DNA of 64,000 bases, taken from Hetaerina americana (taxonomy: Eukaryota; Arthropoda; Insecta; Odonata; Calopterygidae). Of this stretch, positions 1-12,748 are shown piece by piece. The stretch covers positions 34,007,199 to 34,071,198 of the forward strand of contig JAKTNV010000003.1 of NCBI GenBank assembly GCA_022747635.1, written 5' to 3'. Position numbers and translations under genes: made by a program. The first letter of the stretch is position 1. Every line of letters starts with the position of its first letter. The notes below the pieces were generated by a model that worked only from the letters and a program-made list of their open reading frames with translations, was not told where the DNA came from and ran no database searches.

Positions 1-961
1 AAACGAGTTAAGTATGGCCAAGACAACTTAGAACATGATCCGTTTAGTCGTCGGCCAAAATGGGCCACTACCCCAGAAATTATTGGAAAAGTGCACAGAA
101 TGGTCATGGAGGATCGCCAGCAGAAAGTGCGATAAATCACCGAATCTGTACAGATGTTATCTGAACGGGCATATCATATTTTCATAGTGGAGTTGGATAC
201 AAGAAAATTATCTCACAGATGGGTGCCGGGACTCTTGATCACAAACGCATCAGAATGGAAATATTCGAACAGTGTTTGATCCGTTTCAAGAGCAACTATA
301 AAGATATTCTGCGCCGGTTTGTGACCACAGATAAAATTTGGGACCACTACTTCCAGAAACAAAACAGCAGTCAAAGCAGTGGAAACATGTTGATTTACCA
401 CCACCAAAGAAAGCAAAGGTAATATAATCGGCCAAGTGATGGCTTCAGTTTTCTGGGATACGAAAGAGATTCTGCCAATAGATTATCTTCCCTCTCGTCA
501 AACAAATATTGGAAAATACCACGCTAGCCTCCTGGACCAATTACAGCAAAATATATAGGTAAAAGGCCAGATTTGAAAAGGAATAAAATCATCTTTCATC
601 AGCAAAATACACCCTTACTCACAAATGTCGTGTCAATGGCAAAAATACGTGAACTAAGATACGACTTGATACCAGACCCGCTTATTTGGCTCCATCAGAT
701 TTCAATCTTCCCCAAGCTCAAATTTTCCTGGTACGACGGATATACTCTTCAAACAAAGAACTAACAGCCAAAATATAACGATCAGCAGACGGATAGATGG
801 GTATTTCACAGGCCCAGGCGAGATGGGATTCGAATGACGTTGGAACATCGCTAGGCCAAGTGCAATAGTGTACAGGGAGACTACATTGCAAAATAAAAAA
901 GTTTTGCTGAGGTAAGTCGTTAATTTCTATTACATTCCGAAAACTTTTCAAACTACCCTCG
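1..961 (+). pseudogene. Mariner transposase remnant, mauritiana-like, cut by window edge
   Basis: Degenerate mariner (DD34D) transposase and 3' end of its transposon. Mariner transposases bind the inverted ends and cut and paste the element at TA sites. The window opens inside the N-terminal DNA-binding region (frame 1 reads KRVKYGQDNLEHDPFSRRPK). A stop lies near 133, and the reading moves to another frame from 219 (motif DHKRIRMEIFEQCLIRFK). The first catalytic Asp is visible in TTDKIW near 330. The second, normally in an HQDN box, reads HQQN near 600, so that Asp is lost. The C-terminus reads KCNSVQGDYIAK followed by a stop at 894-896. The right end is ...ctaccctcg at 961, then TA, as in the copy at 50,144-51,410. 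Several stops and frameshifts show it is dead. The left end is off the window. Confidence 0.88.
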
Positions 962-963
962 TA

Positions 964-2814
964 TTTAATTCCTCAGTACTATAAACTCTTTTCTAGTTTA
1001 AAGTTCAGCAGTTGTGTTTTATCTAACGTAATCCATTTCATATCTCGTATTTCTTAACTTGACATACTTTAGACACGAAAAAAAAACTTCATGTTTTCTA
1101 GCAATAATACAAATTCTTTAACATCATTGATATTAAACTTTTATTATATGTTGTATTTTAATGTTATAATAGATGCCAACGTAAGCCGTATATTACTGTA
1201 TGCATCTGCATTCTTGAATTTTCAAGTTAAAATGGAAAAAATGATAAAAAATGAAGAGTTAAATTGAATTTTTGAGTTGCAATAGAAAGATTCATTTTGG
1301 TCTTATTGTTTTTCTAGTTATTTCTCAATTGTCCCATGAATATAGCTGAAAAATGCATCCTCAATTAATATTATATTGAGCTTACTTTCCACATTTTTAC
1401 TCATGTGTGACACTTTAACAATGCACATCTTGAATGTTGTTGTTTTCTAAAGAATGGTTCTATTCATTATTTTATAAAGATTTATAAGCCGAAATCTTAT
1501 TACTTTCACAGCTAACATGCATATATTTAGAGCAAAAAATATTCTTTTGCATGCTGTTTCAAATATCGGTTTTTTCACCAAATATTTTTCTCGGAGGCAT
1601 TTACGATCGTTAATTTCAAATGACAAAGTCACAAGTAGCACATTGCAAAGTTCCTTAAAGTTTATAAGTCCTTCTTCTTTCAACTTGATAGCTTAAATCG
1701 CGTAGGTAACTTCTACTGCATGCCATAATCCTCTCGGTATTTCTTCACTAAAATCCACAGTCTGTCGCACCGTATGATACAAGCGGGCGAGATTAGGAAA
1801 AAGTAAGAATGATGGAGGTTGGCCTATGTGAGCATGGAGTCTTGTTTTGGGTGAGGCAATGAAATGAAAGTGTGGTGTAGTCCCAAGAAATATATATACC
1901 TAAGGTTGAAATGCGCCCAAGATGAAGAAAGATAAAATCTTGGTTGATGAAGGTGGAACGTTATTACTCGGCAAGAGCAGCGATAAGACAGGTATATTGA
2001 GGAACATGTTTACCCAAAGGAAAAAATATGAACAGCGAGACCCCTCATGCTACGAGCTACATAATCCTTTTTTTATCGCCAAAGAGCAAGGGGGTAATTT
2101 AGACTGAAGGAAAACCTTTTTGCGAAAACAAAAAAAAGTGCGGCGTTGATTCTTCGGTGAATACCCGATCTATTAACGTCATAGATAGCTCATCATAATT
2201 CCACAGTATCTGTTTTTACAGTCATTTTATTTTACGTTACTTTTCCCACCACAAATGACTTCTCCAGATTATTTCATAAAACACTTCGTAATAAAATAAA
2301 AGGAAATTGCATCAGTAAACTTAAAAGGGTTACAACGTAAGGTCAGAATTTTTAGGACATGGATGACGTTTAGGAAGTAAACTAAAAAAATCGACTGATC
2401 CCAGTGTTAGAAATTTAATCACTAAATATGAACTAAAAAAATCAGCAGAGTTAAAAATATCCCCCCGCATGAATTTTATTCGGATCTTGGAACGAAACAA
2501 AAGCAGGTGAAGGATGTCTGTCTACCTACGCTTCCTTTCCATCTCTTTGGTTTGAACAACTTGAAGAGATAAGAACCTTAGAAACAATATCTCAAATGCT
2601 CCATCTCCGGGTAACATGAAATCATTGAGTCTTGGACATGAAAAACTTTTTCCTCACTCTTGTTCACTTATTATTGAAGCTAATCGGCTTTATTGGCATG
2701 ATTCTAGTCAAAAACCTCATCATTACCATCATCCGGCACATTTTTCAGGGGCCGGAGCGGGAAGTTGGTGAAGTTCAAAGGTTGCTTGCTTGGATTGGCA
2801 GCCGAATACCAACG
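964..2814. other. AT-rich DNA, no gene recognised
   Basis: AT-rich sequence with short A and T runs. The small open frames (for example 1447-1683 minus, 1922-2107 plus and 2632-2985 plus) match no family I recognise. Purine content begins to rise from about 2,750. Confidence 0.6.
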
Positions 2815-3960
2815 CACAAAGACGAGGGAGAAGAGCAACACGAAACAGAGTCAAAAGCGGAAACAATCTCTCGGGTGAGGAAAGGGAGAAAAAAAGAAGA
2901 ATTAAAGGGTGAAAAAAGAACACGCGGGGCTTTTCTTCAAGGCGGCAGAAAGAAATGCCTTCCCGAGGTTGGACAGGGGAGGTGAGTGTGAAAAGGAGAA
3001 CGGAAAGTGAAGGGAGATAAAGGGATTGAAGACTGGAAAGCGCGGTGGGAAGAGCCCATGGGATTGAGAGGCGTGAGAGGGAAAAGGAGGAGTAAAGGGG
3101 GAGAACGTGGCATATGGGGGAGAGATGGCAGGACGGGGTTTCGATGCGGTTTTGAGGTGAAAAGGAGGATTGGGGGGGGGGGGGAAAGAGAGGAGAGGAG
3201 ATTGGCGGCTGCTCGGGAGATGGCTGCGGCGAGGCGAGAGGCCCGAATCCGAGAGGCAAAATGCGGTGAAAAGTGACAAAGTGAAACAAGGAAACGCGGG
3301 GAGTGAAAGAGATAAGGAATGGAGGAAATTACAAGGAAGTTCGCGGAGGTAAAGGGAGAGAGAGAGAGAGATGAGTGGATAGGAGGGCGGTAAGGGATAT
3401 TTGCGGAGAGAGGAAATGAGGTGTGTTTGTCGGAGAGTAGGGAGAGCAAAAAGTGTAAGGGAAATGGTTGGAGCGTGGGGTGAGAAGTCACGATACAGGT
3501 GAAAAAAAAAGACTTTGGACAAGAAGGTAGGAGGAGAGACTGGTGTAAAGAGAGAGAGGGAGAGTGTAGTAAAGGGGAAAGTTGGGTGATGAGGAGTAAA
3601 AAAGAAATGGGAAGAATGAAGGGCGTGAAAACAGAGCAAAGGGGCCGGATAGATAGAGGTGCAGTGATAAGAAGAGAGAGGGGAAAAGGAAGCGGGCCAT
3701 GGCTAAGTGGAAAAATGACGATAAGGCGAAGGAGGTGGGAGGATATAAAAGGGTGCGGAAACGGAGTTAAAATATGCGGCGGGGAAGGCGGGAGTGGATG
3801 CAGGAGAGGAATAAGGTGGGCACCCGAGTGATTGCATTTAAGGCAGAAACAGATTATGGGAAGGACCCGGGAAACGAGAGCGGAATGAAAGGGAACGCCT
3901 GGAGAAATGAGGATTAAGTACACGGATAAGGATGGGAAAAAGAGCGAGGAAAAAATATAT
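2815..3960. repeat. Purine-rich low-complexity block
   Basis: About 1.1 kb strongly enriched in A and G on the plus strand, built from irregular gag/gaga/ggaa words rather than a fixed unit. It includes a (GA)n run near 3,357-3,370 and a run of about 13 G ending near 3,184. The minus strand is therefore pyrimidine-rich and has almost no stop codons, which explains the apparent 345-codon and 245-codon frames opposite. GAGAG words, the core bound by insect GAGA factors, are frequent. Confidence 0.8.
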
Positions 3961-4359
3961 AAATGCACACGCACACGTACTCACTAATGTGCGTGCACAG
4001 AAGATGAAGGGCGAAAATTAAACAAACGCACAGCATCTAAACAGGAAGCGGAATATTTTTTGCACCCTCATCATATGTCTTCTTGAAATTTTTTCCCTAA
4101 CTTTGGAAGATAAGGCTTAATCAGGACCATGTGACTCATTTTCTACATTATTCATGAGAATTCATCCTCCGCACAGAAATGCGAATGGAGAGATAGATTC
4201 TAGAATATGGTGCGCCAGAAATTATAGCTGCGGAAACGGCGAGTGCTAATTGCCTCAGAGTTTTATATTACTTTAAGCAACTAAGAAACCTAAAATAATA
4301 TGAAAAGTAGCTCACGTGATACATTTCTTTGGATTTAAACAGTTTCTCTCCTAGCATCA
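3961..4359. other. Mixed-composition spacer, no gene
   Basis: Spacer between two purine-rich blocks. It holds a short cacgcac/gtgcgtg dyad near 3,967-3,995 and is otherwise unremarkable. Confidence 0.5.
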
Positions 4360-5070
4360 AGGAAGAAGAAAGTGCAGCACAATGACGACCGAAAACAAAG
4401 GAGGCGAAATGCCAAAATTTTAATGGAAGGAAGAAAAACTGCATGGAGTCTACACGGGAAATAAGTGAAGATTAAAAATGAGAGTGAATGGGAAAGGGTG
4501 GTTGAAGAATGATTTATGGCGGGGGTGAAGAGAGTGAAAACCAAATGGAGGAGTTGTCTTGTGGAATCCGGACAATGGATGGACAAGGGTCGAATGGCTG
4601 AGGACAGGAACGGAGAGAGAGGAAGAGGAAAAAAATCGAGGAAAGGAAATTATGATGCGACGCGACGATGATGGGGAGGAAATAAAAATAAATTTCGGAA
4701 TAATGACAAGTGACGAGCAGAACGCGGAAGAACTGAGATAGGAAATAATGACCGTTGGCGGAGGAAGGATATAATGGAGTGAATAACAAGGGAAAAGCGA
4801 TTTGAAAGGGGAGATGATGGGAGGAAGCGAGGCAGAGAAGGAGTAGGGGAGATAAAGAAGGAGAAGGTTGTAATGACACAAGGAAAGATGGTGAACCAGT
4901 GGATGCAATGCTGGAGGGGAAACAGGAGACTAGAACAGTGTGATGGAAGACGGAGGTAGAGGCAATACGGGAAGACACCAAGAGGAGAGGAAGATGCGTG
5001 TAGTTGAGGCCGAAGGGACGACGAAAAGGAAAGAGAGGGAAGGAGTTGGAATGAGTGCCAAGGAGAAATA
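4360..5070. repeat. Purine-rich low-complexity block
   Basis: About 0.7 kb rich in A and G on the plus strand, irregular in unit. It ends at about 5,070, where composition switches abruptly to pyrimidine-rich. The overlapping minus-strand frames (152-193 codons) are compositional artefacts. Confidence 0.75.
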
Positions 5071-5075
5071 ATGAC

Positions 5076-5560
5076 TGATGACTCCCTTACTCTTTTTTTC
5101 TCCTCTCCACGACACTCTGGCATCCCTCTACGCTGTCTCTCACGTTCTGCTCCCCTCTCCCGCCACTTGCCTTCCTTTTCTCTCTTGTTCCTTGGAAGTC
5201 GACCCAGAGACAAGTTCTCTTCACTCGCCACTCATATTCTCATCACTTTTCACTCTTCACCTCGAGAACTCCTTCGACGCCCCTTATCCCAACGTCACCC
5301 TCGTACACTCCCTCGTAGAACTCAACACCTATTCTTATGGGGCCTTTATCCCTCCCATCTCCTGCACCCCTCCTCCCCACCTTAGCTCTCGTCCTCCTTG
5401 CCACAACTACCCCCAACTATCGCCCCCTTTCTTCACCCAATGTCCCCTTCGAAGATTGTGCCAACGCTATCATCCACCTCGGCGAACCTGTTCTTCTTCT
5501 CTCTCTCTCAATCTCTCAGCTATTCTCATTAAAACGTCTCCATCGTTTAGACACCATCCT
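5076..5560. repeat. Pyrimidine-rich low-complexity block
   Basis: About 0.5 kb of C and T-rich DNA directly abutting the purine-rich block on its left. The two halves are not an exact inverted repeat by eye. The 192-codon plus-strand frame (Leu/Pro/Ser-rich) is what such composition produces, not a protein signal. Confidence 0.75.
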
Positions 5561-6618
5561 TTTTCGAAGGTGCGCGCAGGGGCTCATTTTTCCCATTTTA
5601 AGCGACTAATGCGACCGGGTTCAACAGGATATTGGGAAGGGTTTGTTGTTCCTTAGCATCAGTGAATGAATAAAAGACTCCCACGTCAACGAGAAGCTCT
5701 AAGCCTGATACATCTTTAAGACACTTCGGAGTATTTCATCCGTTTGGTTTCAGGTGTCCACGCTCTTGACCGTACAAATATTTCTTCTGCTGTAGATATC
5801 ATTGTTTCGTGCAGAATTTCCATCCCTTTCTCTATGCATTTTCAATGAAAAAAAACATGATGGTTCATTTAAATTCTGTAAATCTAACTGACCATGAAAT
5901 TACAAATCAAACATTTTAACCCGAAAATCTTTTCGAAGTCCTTCATAATTACTCTATAACGCACTATTAGTGTTTTTAAATCCATTTATCCTTCAAATAA
6001 ATCTTGGAATTATTTCAGTATTTTTTCATCCTTCAGCCATTATTTATAATTTCATTTGGGAAAATACGTTTACTTTGTTCATTTTCTCTATTCAATTGTT
6101 TAATGTAATTCCCATGAGATTTTATGGTGAGTTACTTTATTTGTTAACCAAAATATGTAATTAATATGGGCATCCTAACTAAGCAAAGAGTATAATTTAA
6201 TAATTAATCGAAGCCATCCATGTCACTACTTACTTTCATTATATTATTTGTGCAGGTAAAATGAACATCTTAGTTTAAAGATTACCATTTCAGGTGTACT
6301 CGTATTTATAATTCACGCGCAATTTAAGTCTCTTCAGGTGCCTAAGGAGTAACTGAAAAATGATGTGCTAAGTTAATTTATCTAATGTATCTATTTATCT
6401 GGCCGATTTTTTTATTATGAGGTTAAAAAATTAGTGAAACAATTTTTCCGAGCATAATAAATAATAATGATTGAAAAATAGTATAATGCGAATAAAATAT
6501 ATATATAAAAAATTAAGTGTTTCCGTTTTCCTTCATTGAGTGAGCCACTTACATTCATAGTTAAATTATATTTAACAAGTACCTGTAGGATGCGTTTGAA
6601 AGATAAATTTAAAAAAAA
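5561..6618. other. AT-rich DNA, no gene recognised
   Basis: AT-rich with T and A runs. The open frames here (for example 5970-6164) are hydrophobic by composition and unrecognised. It leads into the A-rich flank of the SINE that follows. Confidence 0.6.
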
Positions 6619-6888
6619 GCCATAGGCACAGTAATAAACCCGAAGGTCGGTTCGGTAGGTAATGGTAGAGTTCACTCAGTACTAAGCCCGACGGCGTGTG
6701 AAATTCAGACATCAGGGTAGGGGGGCCAGTTCCTTTCCCTGTGCCGGTTATGGTTTCCCAGGAAGACCTGGTACCCGAAAAATCACATAGCTTAGGTGGA
6801 GGTGCAGGTGCCCAGAGTGCCGTACCCGGGAACCAAACCCGGGACCCTCCGATCAGCAGTCCAACGCTCTACCCCCTGGACTACCACT
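6619..6888 (-). repeat. tRNA-derived SINE, family A, most complete copy
   Basis: On the minus strand the element begins with a tRNA-like head containing TAGTCCAGGGG, a full match to the RNA polymerase III A box (TRGYNNARNNG). About 40 bases later it has GGTTTGGTTCC, 9 of 11 matches to the B box (GGTTCGANTCC). A body of about 200 bp follows, ending near an A/T-rich flank on the left. The same body recurs at 32,568-32,775 and, interrupted, at 50,084-51,572, so it is a dispersed repeat. SINEs have no protein and depend on a partner LINE, which is not seen here. I could not find clear target duplications. Confidence 0.78.
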
Positions 6889-8379
6889 TGATTAATTTTA
6901 GGGAATTAAAACATTAAGTGCGTTTTCCAGGACAACTGAATTGATTTTTCGTATCAGAATCTACAAAAGTCAGATCTAATGCAATATAAAATCAATCGCT
7001 GTAGCACAGGACAAATAGCATAGCAAATTTTATGAATTAAAAATTAAAGAGCACATAGGATTTCCCAAATAAGGTAACATTAGGACAAACGCTATGCTTC
7101 TTTAATGAAGAAGCAATAAAGTAACTTCAGGAATTTGTAAAAAAAAAGGTGTTTAAACATACCGAGAGAATCAAGCCAGTTACGATACTAATTAATTGAT
7201 ATATTTACTAAATAAAGTTAATAATAACAATAAAAATCTTTGAGCCAAGAGAAAATAAAATCATACAACTAAGAATTTGTGTTAAAAACGATGTAAATGA
7301 ATTCTCTAAGACATCAGGGATAGGCCGAAGCATCGGATAAAATAACTCTCATAATTTCTTGGTGAATCATTGAAATTTATTCTATTTCGATAAATCAAAT
7401 TAATTTAAACGTAATGGATAAATTCTATATATTCACCATAAAATATCATATTCATCTTCTGATCTTGTTAATTGGATTTAATGAATATGCTATAGCTAAA
7501 GAATATACAAAAAATATCATCACGATCAATCTAATTAAATAAATTAGTTTTAATATTTTCCCAAAACTTAGTGATTAAAATCTCGAATTTGTTAATTAAA
7601 TCCATTACATAAAATTATTATAAAATTTCTTTTCTTTATAACATAATTAAATTTACAGAATGGATTCCCTCGACTGTAAATTTTGAAATAATCCCGATCC
7701 CGTGCACGGTATAGAGAGTTACAACAGGTTCATTCTCTCAAACTAAAAACTTCACAATATTTATGTTATCATATGAACTAATTTTGAATGCAATTAAATT
7801 GAGGGACTGCGTAACTCATCGGTTGATGATAAAAATGACTATTATTAACATATAATAAGAAGAATAATCATTTGGAATTGAGCTCAAAATTTTACTTGAC
7901 CATTTGTAAATTTGAAGTTTTGGTGTCGTTAGAAATAATTTCATTGGGTTCTCATAAAAAATAAATGTTCTCCGTTGCGAGCAACCTTTCTACAATCCTC
8001 GAGGCAACTCAACGCCATACACAAGTTGAGAAGAAAAATTTCAAAGAGAAAGAAAATATCACAATATGCTAAAACACTACCTATTATTTCTGGCGAAATT
8101 CACCCGCGCTAGAAGAATGACAACTTGTCAAAACAGTGGGCAAGTGCGTTATCCTCTTTCACACTCGCCTGCGTTTTACATCCAACCGGAGTGGTTTAAC
8201 CAATTAATATTTTCAAAAACATCTACATCGCCATTTTGAAATCGATAGTGAATAACTCTACGCTCATATTTACGCATTCATGGGGTGGACAGCGGGGGCT
8301 TTGGAAAGAGATACTAAAACAATATACCTTCGTTTTCCACAGAAAAAAAATGGTAGATTAAAATACAAATCAACCGCTT
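6889..8379. other. AT-rich DNA, no gene recognised
   Basis: Very AT-rich from about 6,900 to 8,100 with many stops in all frames, then mixed composition approaching the next pyrimidine block. Nothing recognisable. Confidence 0.6.
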
Positions 8380-9180
8380 CAACGTCTTCCGCAACCCTTT
8401 CTCCACGTCGTCTTCCCTTCCTACCCAGCCTCCCCGTCCTATCTACTCTCTCGCGGGCATCCACGCCATTAGATACGTTTCCTCCGGAACCTTCCCGTCT
8501 CCAGTCCCCCTCCCTTCTACGCCCCTCTCTCTCTCTCTGTCGCTCACTTGGCCCAACCTAGCTCTCACACAACCACACACGCACGCACCGTTCCCGCAAC
8601 CCCTATCATCGGAGTCCTCCTTGTTGCTTGGAAGGAAAGGGGATCAATGCAAGGGACGAATGGAGGAGTTGAAGTGATGGAGATGGGAGAGAGCGAGAGA
8701 CGAAAGAGTTGAGGGATAGGGAGCTATTGGTAGGAACGAGCGGTGAAGGAAGAGAATGGGAGAAACGGCGAAGGATGAATGCGAAGGCCTCCCGCGCGGG
8801 CTTGAGTGGGTGCATGGGAAAGGAGTGATAAACACACGGGGAAGGGGAGGCGAGGAGAGTGAAGAGGGCGGGGATGAGGGTGTGGGTTTTGGGGATGGTG
8901 GTAAGGGGGCTGCGGAAAGGGACTTGTGCACGTGTAGTGCTCCTTTGGGGGCGGGGGTACAAAGGAGGGATGGAGGACGGGAGGCGTTTTCGGATTTTCC
9001 GAAGAAAGAATAAGTTTCAGCGAAAAAAATAACAATAATTATGAATACATGCATGCTCTTATCCGAACTCCGCGCACAAACGTGAACGAATATTTATCTA
9101 CGCGTATACAAGACGGGCAGGAAACGCGAGGGTTTGGAGGGTGAGGGAAAGGAGTGGGGGAGAGGAGGGGACGGTTAAGC
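8380..9180. repeat. Pyrimidine block followed by purine block
   Basis: Positions 8,380-8,605 are C/T-rich, with a short (CT)n run near 8,522-8,540. Positions 8,620-9,180 are A/G-rich. The strand of the pyrimidines flips within about 20 bases. The open frames on either strand reflect composition. Confidence 0.72.
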
Positions 9181-9339
9181 TCGGCATTAAACTGCATCCC
9201 AGAGCGGAGGACTGTAAATTTCGGTGGGCGAAAAAAAAAAATCAGCGGGCGTCCCTTTTATTATTATTTTCGCTCCGGAAGCGGCGCGCATAAAAATATT
9301 AATCTATTCTACGCATAATCGCCGCTAAACGCTTTATTT
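9181..9339. other. GC/AT mixed spacer
   Basis: Short spacer with GC-rich words (gcggcgcgc near 9,283) next to A/T runs and AT-rich homeobox-like words. Listed only because it differs sharply from the pure tracts either side; no function can be assigned. Confidence 0.3.
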
Positions 9340-10830
9340 TTCCTCGTCCCATCCGCTCGCTCCACATCTCATTCCCCCCGCCCACAAAAATTCGCCTCCC
9401 ACTCCCTACCCCCGTCTCCATCCCCACTGCACAAGGATGGCTCCGTCGCTCTCCTTCTCCCTACCTGCCCCTACTCCGCCAGAGAGTCGCTTTTTACGCC
9501 CTCCACCCCCCGTCCCCACCGCCACACCGCTCCGCTTCCAGCCCCGACCCCTTCAGGATCACCCGAACCCATACCCGCGCAACCCTAAAAAAAATCCCTC
9601 CGTCCCTCTCCTCCTCCACCCTTCCTCACCCACCCACGCCTCCTCAACCTCCACTCACCTCCATCGCTCCCATCTCCCCCAACCTTCCACAAACAGCCTC
9701 CTCGCTGTCCCCGGCTCACCGCTTTCCATTCGTTAAAAATTTAAGCGTCCAAAATATCGATTCGGGGGAAAATAAAATGGATGAGAAGGGGCAAGTGAGG
9801 GAGGGCTAGATGAGGAGCAGAGGAGGAAGATGCAGGGGTAAGGGGCGGGAGGGCTGGAGAGATGTGGAGTGGGGGCAGGGTAGGCGGAGGGAGGGGGACC
9901 GAGCGAAAAAAGACAACCCAGAGTAGACCGCAAACGAACGAAACTTTCTCCCTCTCTCCCCCTCCAACCTTCCCCCCTGACCCCCATATCCTAACCCTTT
10001 TCCCTGCCCACTCCCTTCCTCCCTCCTCTCGCGCCACGACGCCATCCCACTCCTTGCACCCACACAGTCGACCACACACGCCCCTCCACTCCCCTCCCAG
10101 CCGGTCGCCCCCTCCTCCCACCTCCCCAGGCCACCCATCCTCTCCCGCCGCCCTCCCTCCTTCCCGACACCCTCTGACCCCTTCTGTACTACCCGCCGTT
10201 CCACCCCCTCGACCTCCCTCCACATCCACCCCCCCACTCGGCGTCCATGTAGGATTCATTTTCCGCCCTTGCTCCGTTTCTCTCAACATCAGTCCTATCG
10301 CTTCAGCACTGCTTAACTCCCCTTCCGCCCCCCTCTCAAACCTCCCGACTACCCCCATTCCACTTACCCTTTCCTCCTCCTCCATCACACCCCTACCCCT
10401 GAACTCCTCTTTTCCTCTTCCTTTCACTATATTTACATCTCTCCCCGCTCTTCCATCTATATCCCTCTCTACATCGCAAGTCCTTTGCTCAACCCTTCGC
10501 CTCATACCCTCTCCCTGTCTCATCCCGCGTGCTGTGACTCTACCCATTGCTTTCATACTATCGTTCTCTTTTCTCTCCGCTCCTCCCAATCCCCGTTCTT
10601 CCTCCCGACTCTCCGTCCCCTTTTCAATTTTCCCTTTACTCGCGACTTCCATTCCCCTTTTGCCCTATCTGTGGCTTCCATCTACTCGCTCCGTCTATGT
10701 CATCCCCGCCTTTCTCGCCTTTTATCTAGCTTTTCTTTTCACATATTTCGTCCATATTCCTATCTTTCCCTATTTGCATTTATATTTCCAACTTTTTTAT
10801 CCTTTCACAGTAGAAATCATCCGGTATTCG
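9340..10830. repeat. Long pyrimidine block with a purine interlude
   Basis: Pyrimidine-rich at 9,340-9,735, purine-rich at 9,765-9,905, then strongly pyrimidine-rich at 9,940-10,830. The last part carries a 324-codon plus-strand frame (9,862-10,836) made mostly of Pro, Ser, Leu, Thr and Phe with no domain I recognise. It is a consequence of a strand without purine-containing stop codons. Confidence 0.78.
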
Positions 10831-11114
10831 CAATAGGCAGATACAGAGCGTCAATCTCGCTCCAAATTACACCCGCGAGGTAAAAGCATGGTCGTATATT
10901 CGGACATATTTGCATTATGCTTACGGTAGAGAATTCATTTAGTGCGATTTCTAATTTTTATGAAATTTTCTTTCCATGGGAGAATACGATGTCATCGTGG
11001 CCATTATCCTTGTGCAATTGTTTACAACTAAATGCGAAAGATCCTGATGCTTCATAGGATCATGTGGAAGTAATCAAGGGTCCTGGTGAATCCTTATGAT
11101 GCTTTTTTGATGTC

Positions 11115-12550
11115 TGGGGTGCGGCTTAGTCTTCCTCCTTTTGCTATTGTTCCGCAACTTTTTCGCTATTCGGTGGCGCGTCCCTCAACCCACCCTTCCA
11201 CTAATCTGCTCGCATTACCTCCACCCACACACCTCCCCCACTCCGCCTTCCCATCAAATTCACCTTTATCTTCGCATCTCCCTCTTCTGCCCACCATCGC
11301 GTTTCCACCATCCACACCCAATCTTTGGCATATAAATTTCCATGTTGCCACCCATATCACGCCTCGACCACGAGGGAATGCGTCGAGGTTATTTAATTTC
11401 GGAACCTCAGGGGGCACATTATATGCTGGTCATTCAAAGTAAGCATCGCACATCTAATATTTACGCATAAGGAGTGGAAAGGTGGTCAAAGGAGAGTGAG
11501 AGAGAAAGTCACGAGCGAGCGTTAAAATACGTATCGTATATAACACTCTCGGTGTCCCCGTGCCTCTCACACTTTTCGGGAAAAATGTTTTTAAAAACAC
11601 GAAAATATATGTATAAAAAAGGAGAGATTTTTGAAAGGGAAAGGGTAGTCATGGGGGGGGGGGAATCACGGGATTATAATGAAATTCGCCCCGCACCCGG
11701 GGGTCTGGGAGGGGGGAAAGGAGGAGTTCACGTGCATGTAGTTCCCAGCGTCGTCTACCACGAAAAAGGACGACTTTTTGAGCCTCAAATCGCTTTAACT
11801 CCCGTGTTTCAAACGCTTATTTGGAAATATAAATTATGCCGTAATTTTCTGACTTGCGTAACAAGTTTTAAAGACTTTTAATATTCCTCTCACTCCTTCT
11901 CTACTTTTCTCTGTCTCCCCAACCGCTGCTCCCTTTCTCTTCAATTTCTCCCCCTTTCCACTCTCTCCCACTCTCTCTCTCTCTCTCTCTCTCCACCCTT
12001 TTCGTTCCTGTATTTTTTAAGCTCCTGCTCCAGAGCGGAAGGGGCCTCACTCCCCTTCCCGTCTGCTTTTCTCCACCTCCACCCCCGCTACATCACTCCG
12101 TCACTCTTTTCCGTCTCCCAATCCCCCCCACATTCCTAACCCAACTCCAGTCTCCCTCTCTCTCTCTCTTCCGCATCAACCCCGGCCCACCACCTTCTCC
12201 CGCGGCCCTTTGCACGAAGAGATCTCGTCCAAAATCCCGTCCTGTTCCCCTCCCCATCCCGTCGGCGGCACCCTCGATCCTTTTTTTCCCTTTTCATTAC
12301 CTTCCAAATCCTACTCTTGCCTCCACCTCCGCCAACTACCCCCTCTCCAAAACCCTCCCCCATCTGCTTCTCCCTTACACCTTATGACTTCAACCTTACA
12401 CTTTACCTCAAACCCCAAGCACTCTCCTCCCCCTCTACGTATCCTTTCAAACTTTTTTCTGCTTGTGCATTTTTATTTTTCATGCTCTCTCTCCCCTTCC
12501 TACTCTCCTAACTTCTCCCTCCTCTTTACCCCAGACATCCGTTATGATTA
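11115..12550. repeat. Mixed pyrimidine and purine blocks
   Basis: Pyrimidine-rich at 11,115-11,345, purine-leaning with gagag words and a poly-G run (near 11,651-11,660) at 11,470-11,730, then strongly pyrimidine-rich at 11,880-12,550. The last part includes a perfect (CT)n run near 11,965-11,992. Open frames here are compositional. Confidence 0.72.
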
Positions 12551-12748
12551 TCCTACTTACGTCGGGGGAAGTCTCCATTGAAAACACTCTATTCAAATAT
12601 CAACGATTTTTGGTCTTACCATTTGGAAATACGAGGCATTTGAAAGGATAGCACAAAATCCTACAAAATGAGCGTAACTCATCCATTTATGGTGTCTATG
12701 TTTCATTCCCTCATTACTGGGAAATGCTATATGCACATTTGAATCTGA

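Noticed and set aside
2937..3974. 345-codon minus-strand open frame
   Set aside because: It lies opposite a purine-rich tract; pyrimidine strands lack TAA, TAG and TGA. The protein is low-complexity Ser/Pro/Leu/Phe and other frames are open over the same span.
6415..6675. Minus frame beginning MNSTIT, repeated at 32,417-32,623
   Set aside because: The shared start comes from the SINE body; the two diverge immediately outside it, so this is not a conserved small protein.
8280..8464. Opposing 93- and 64-codon frames at the edge of a pyrimidine block
   Set aside because: Short, overlapping on both strands, and no motif.
9862..10836. 324-codon plus-strand open frame
   Set aside because: Pyrimidine-tract artefact; Pro/Ser/Leu/Thr-rich, no domain, with a 303-codon frame open on the other strand at the same place.
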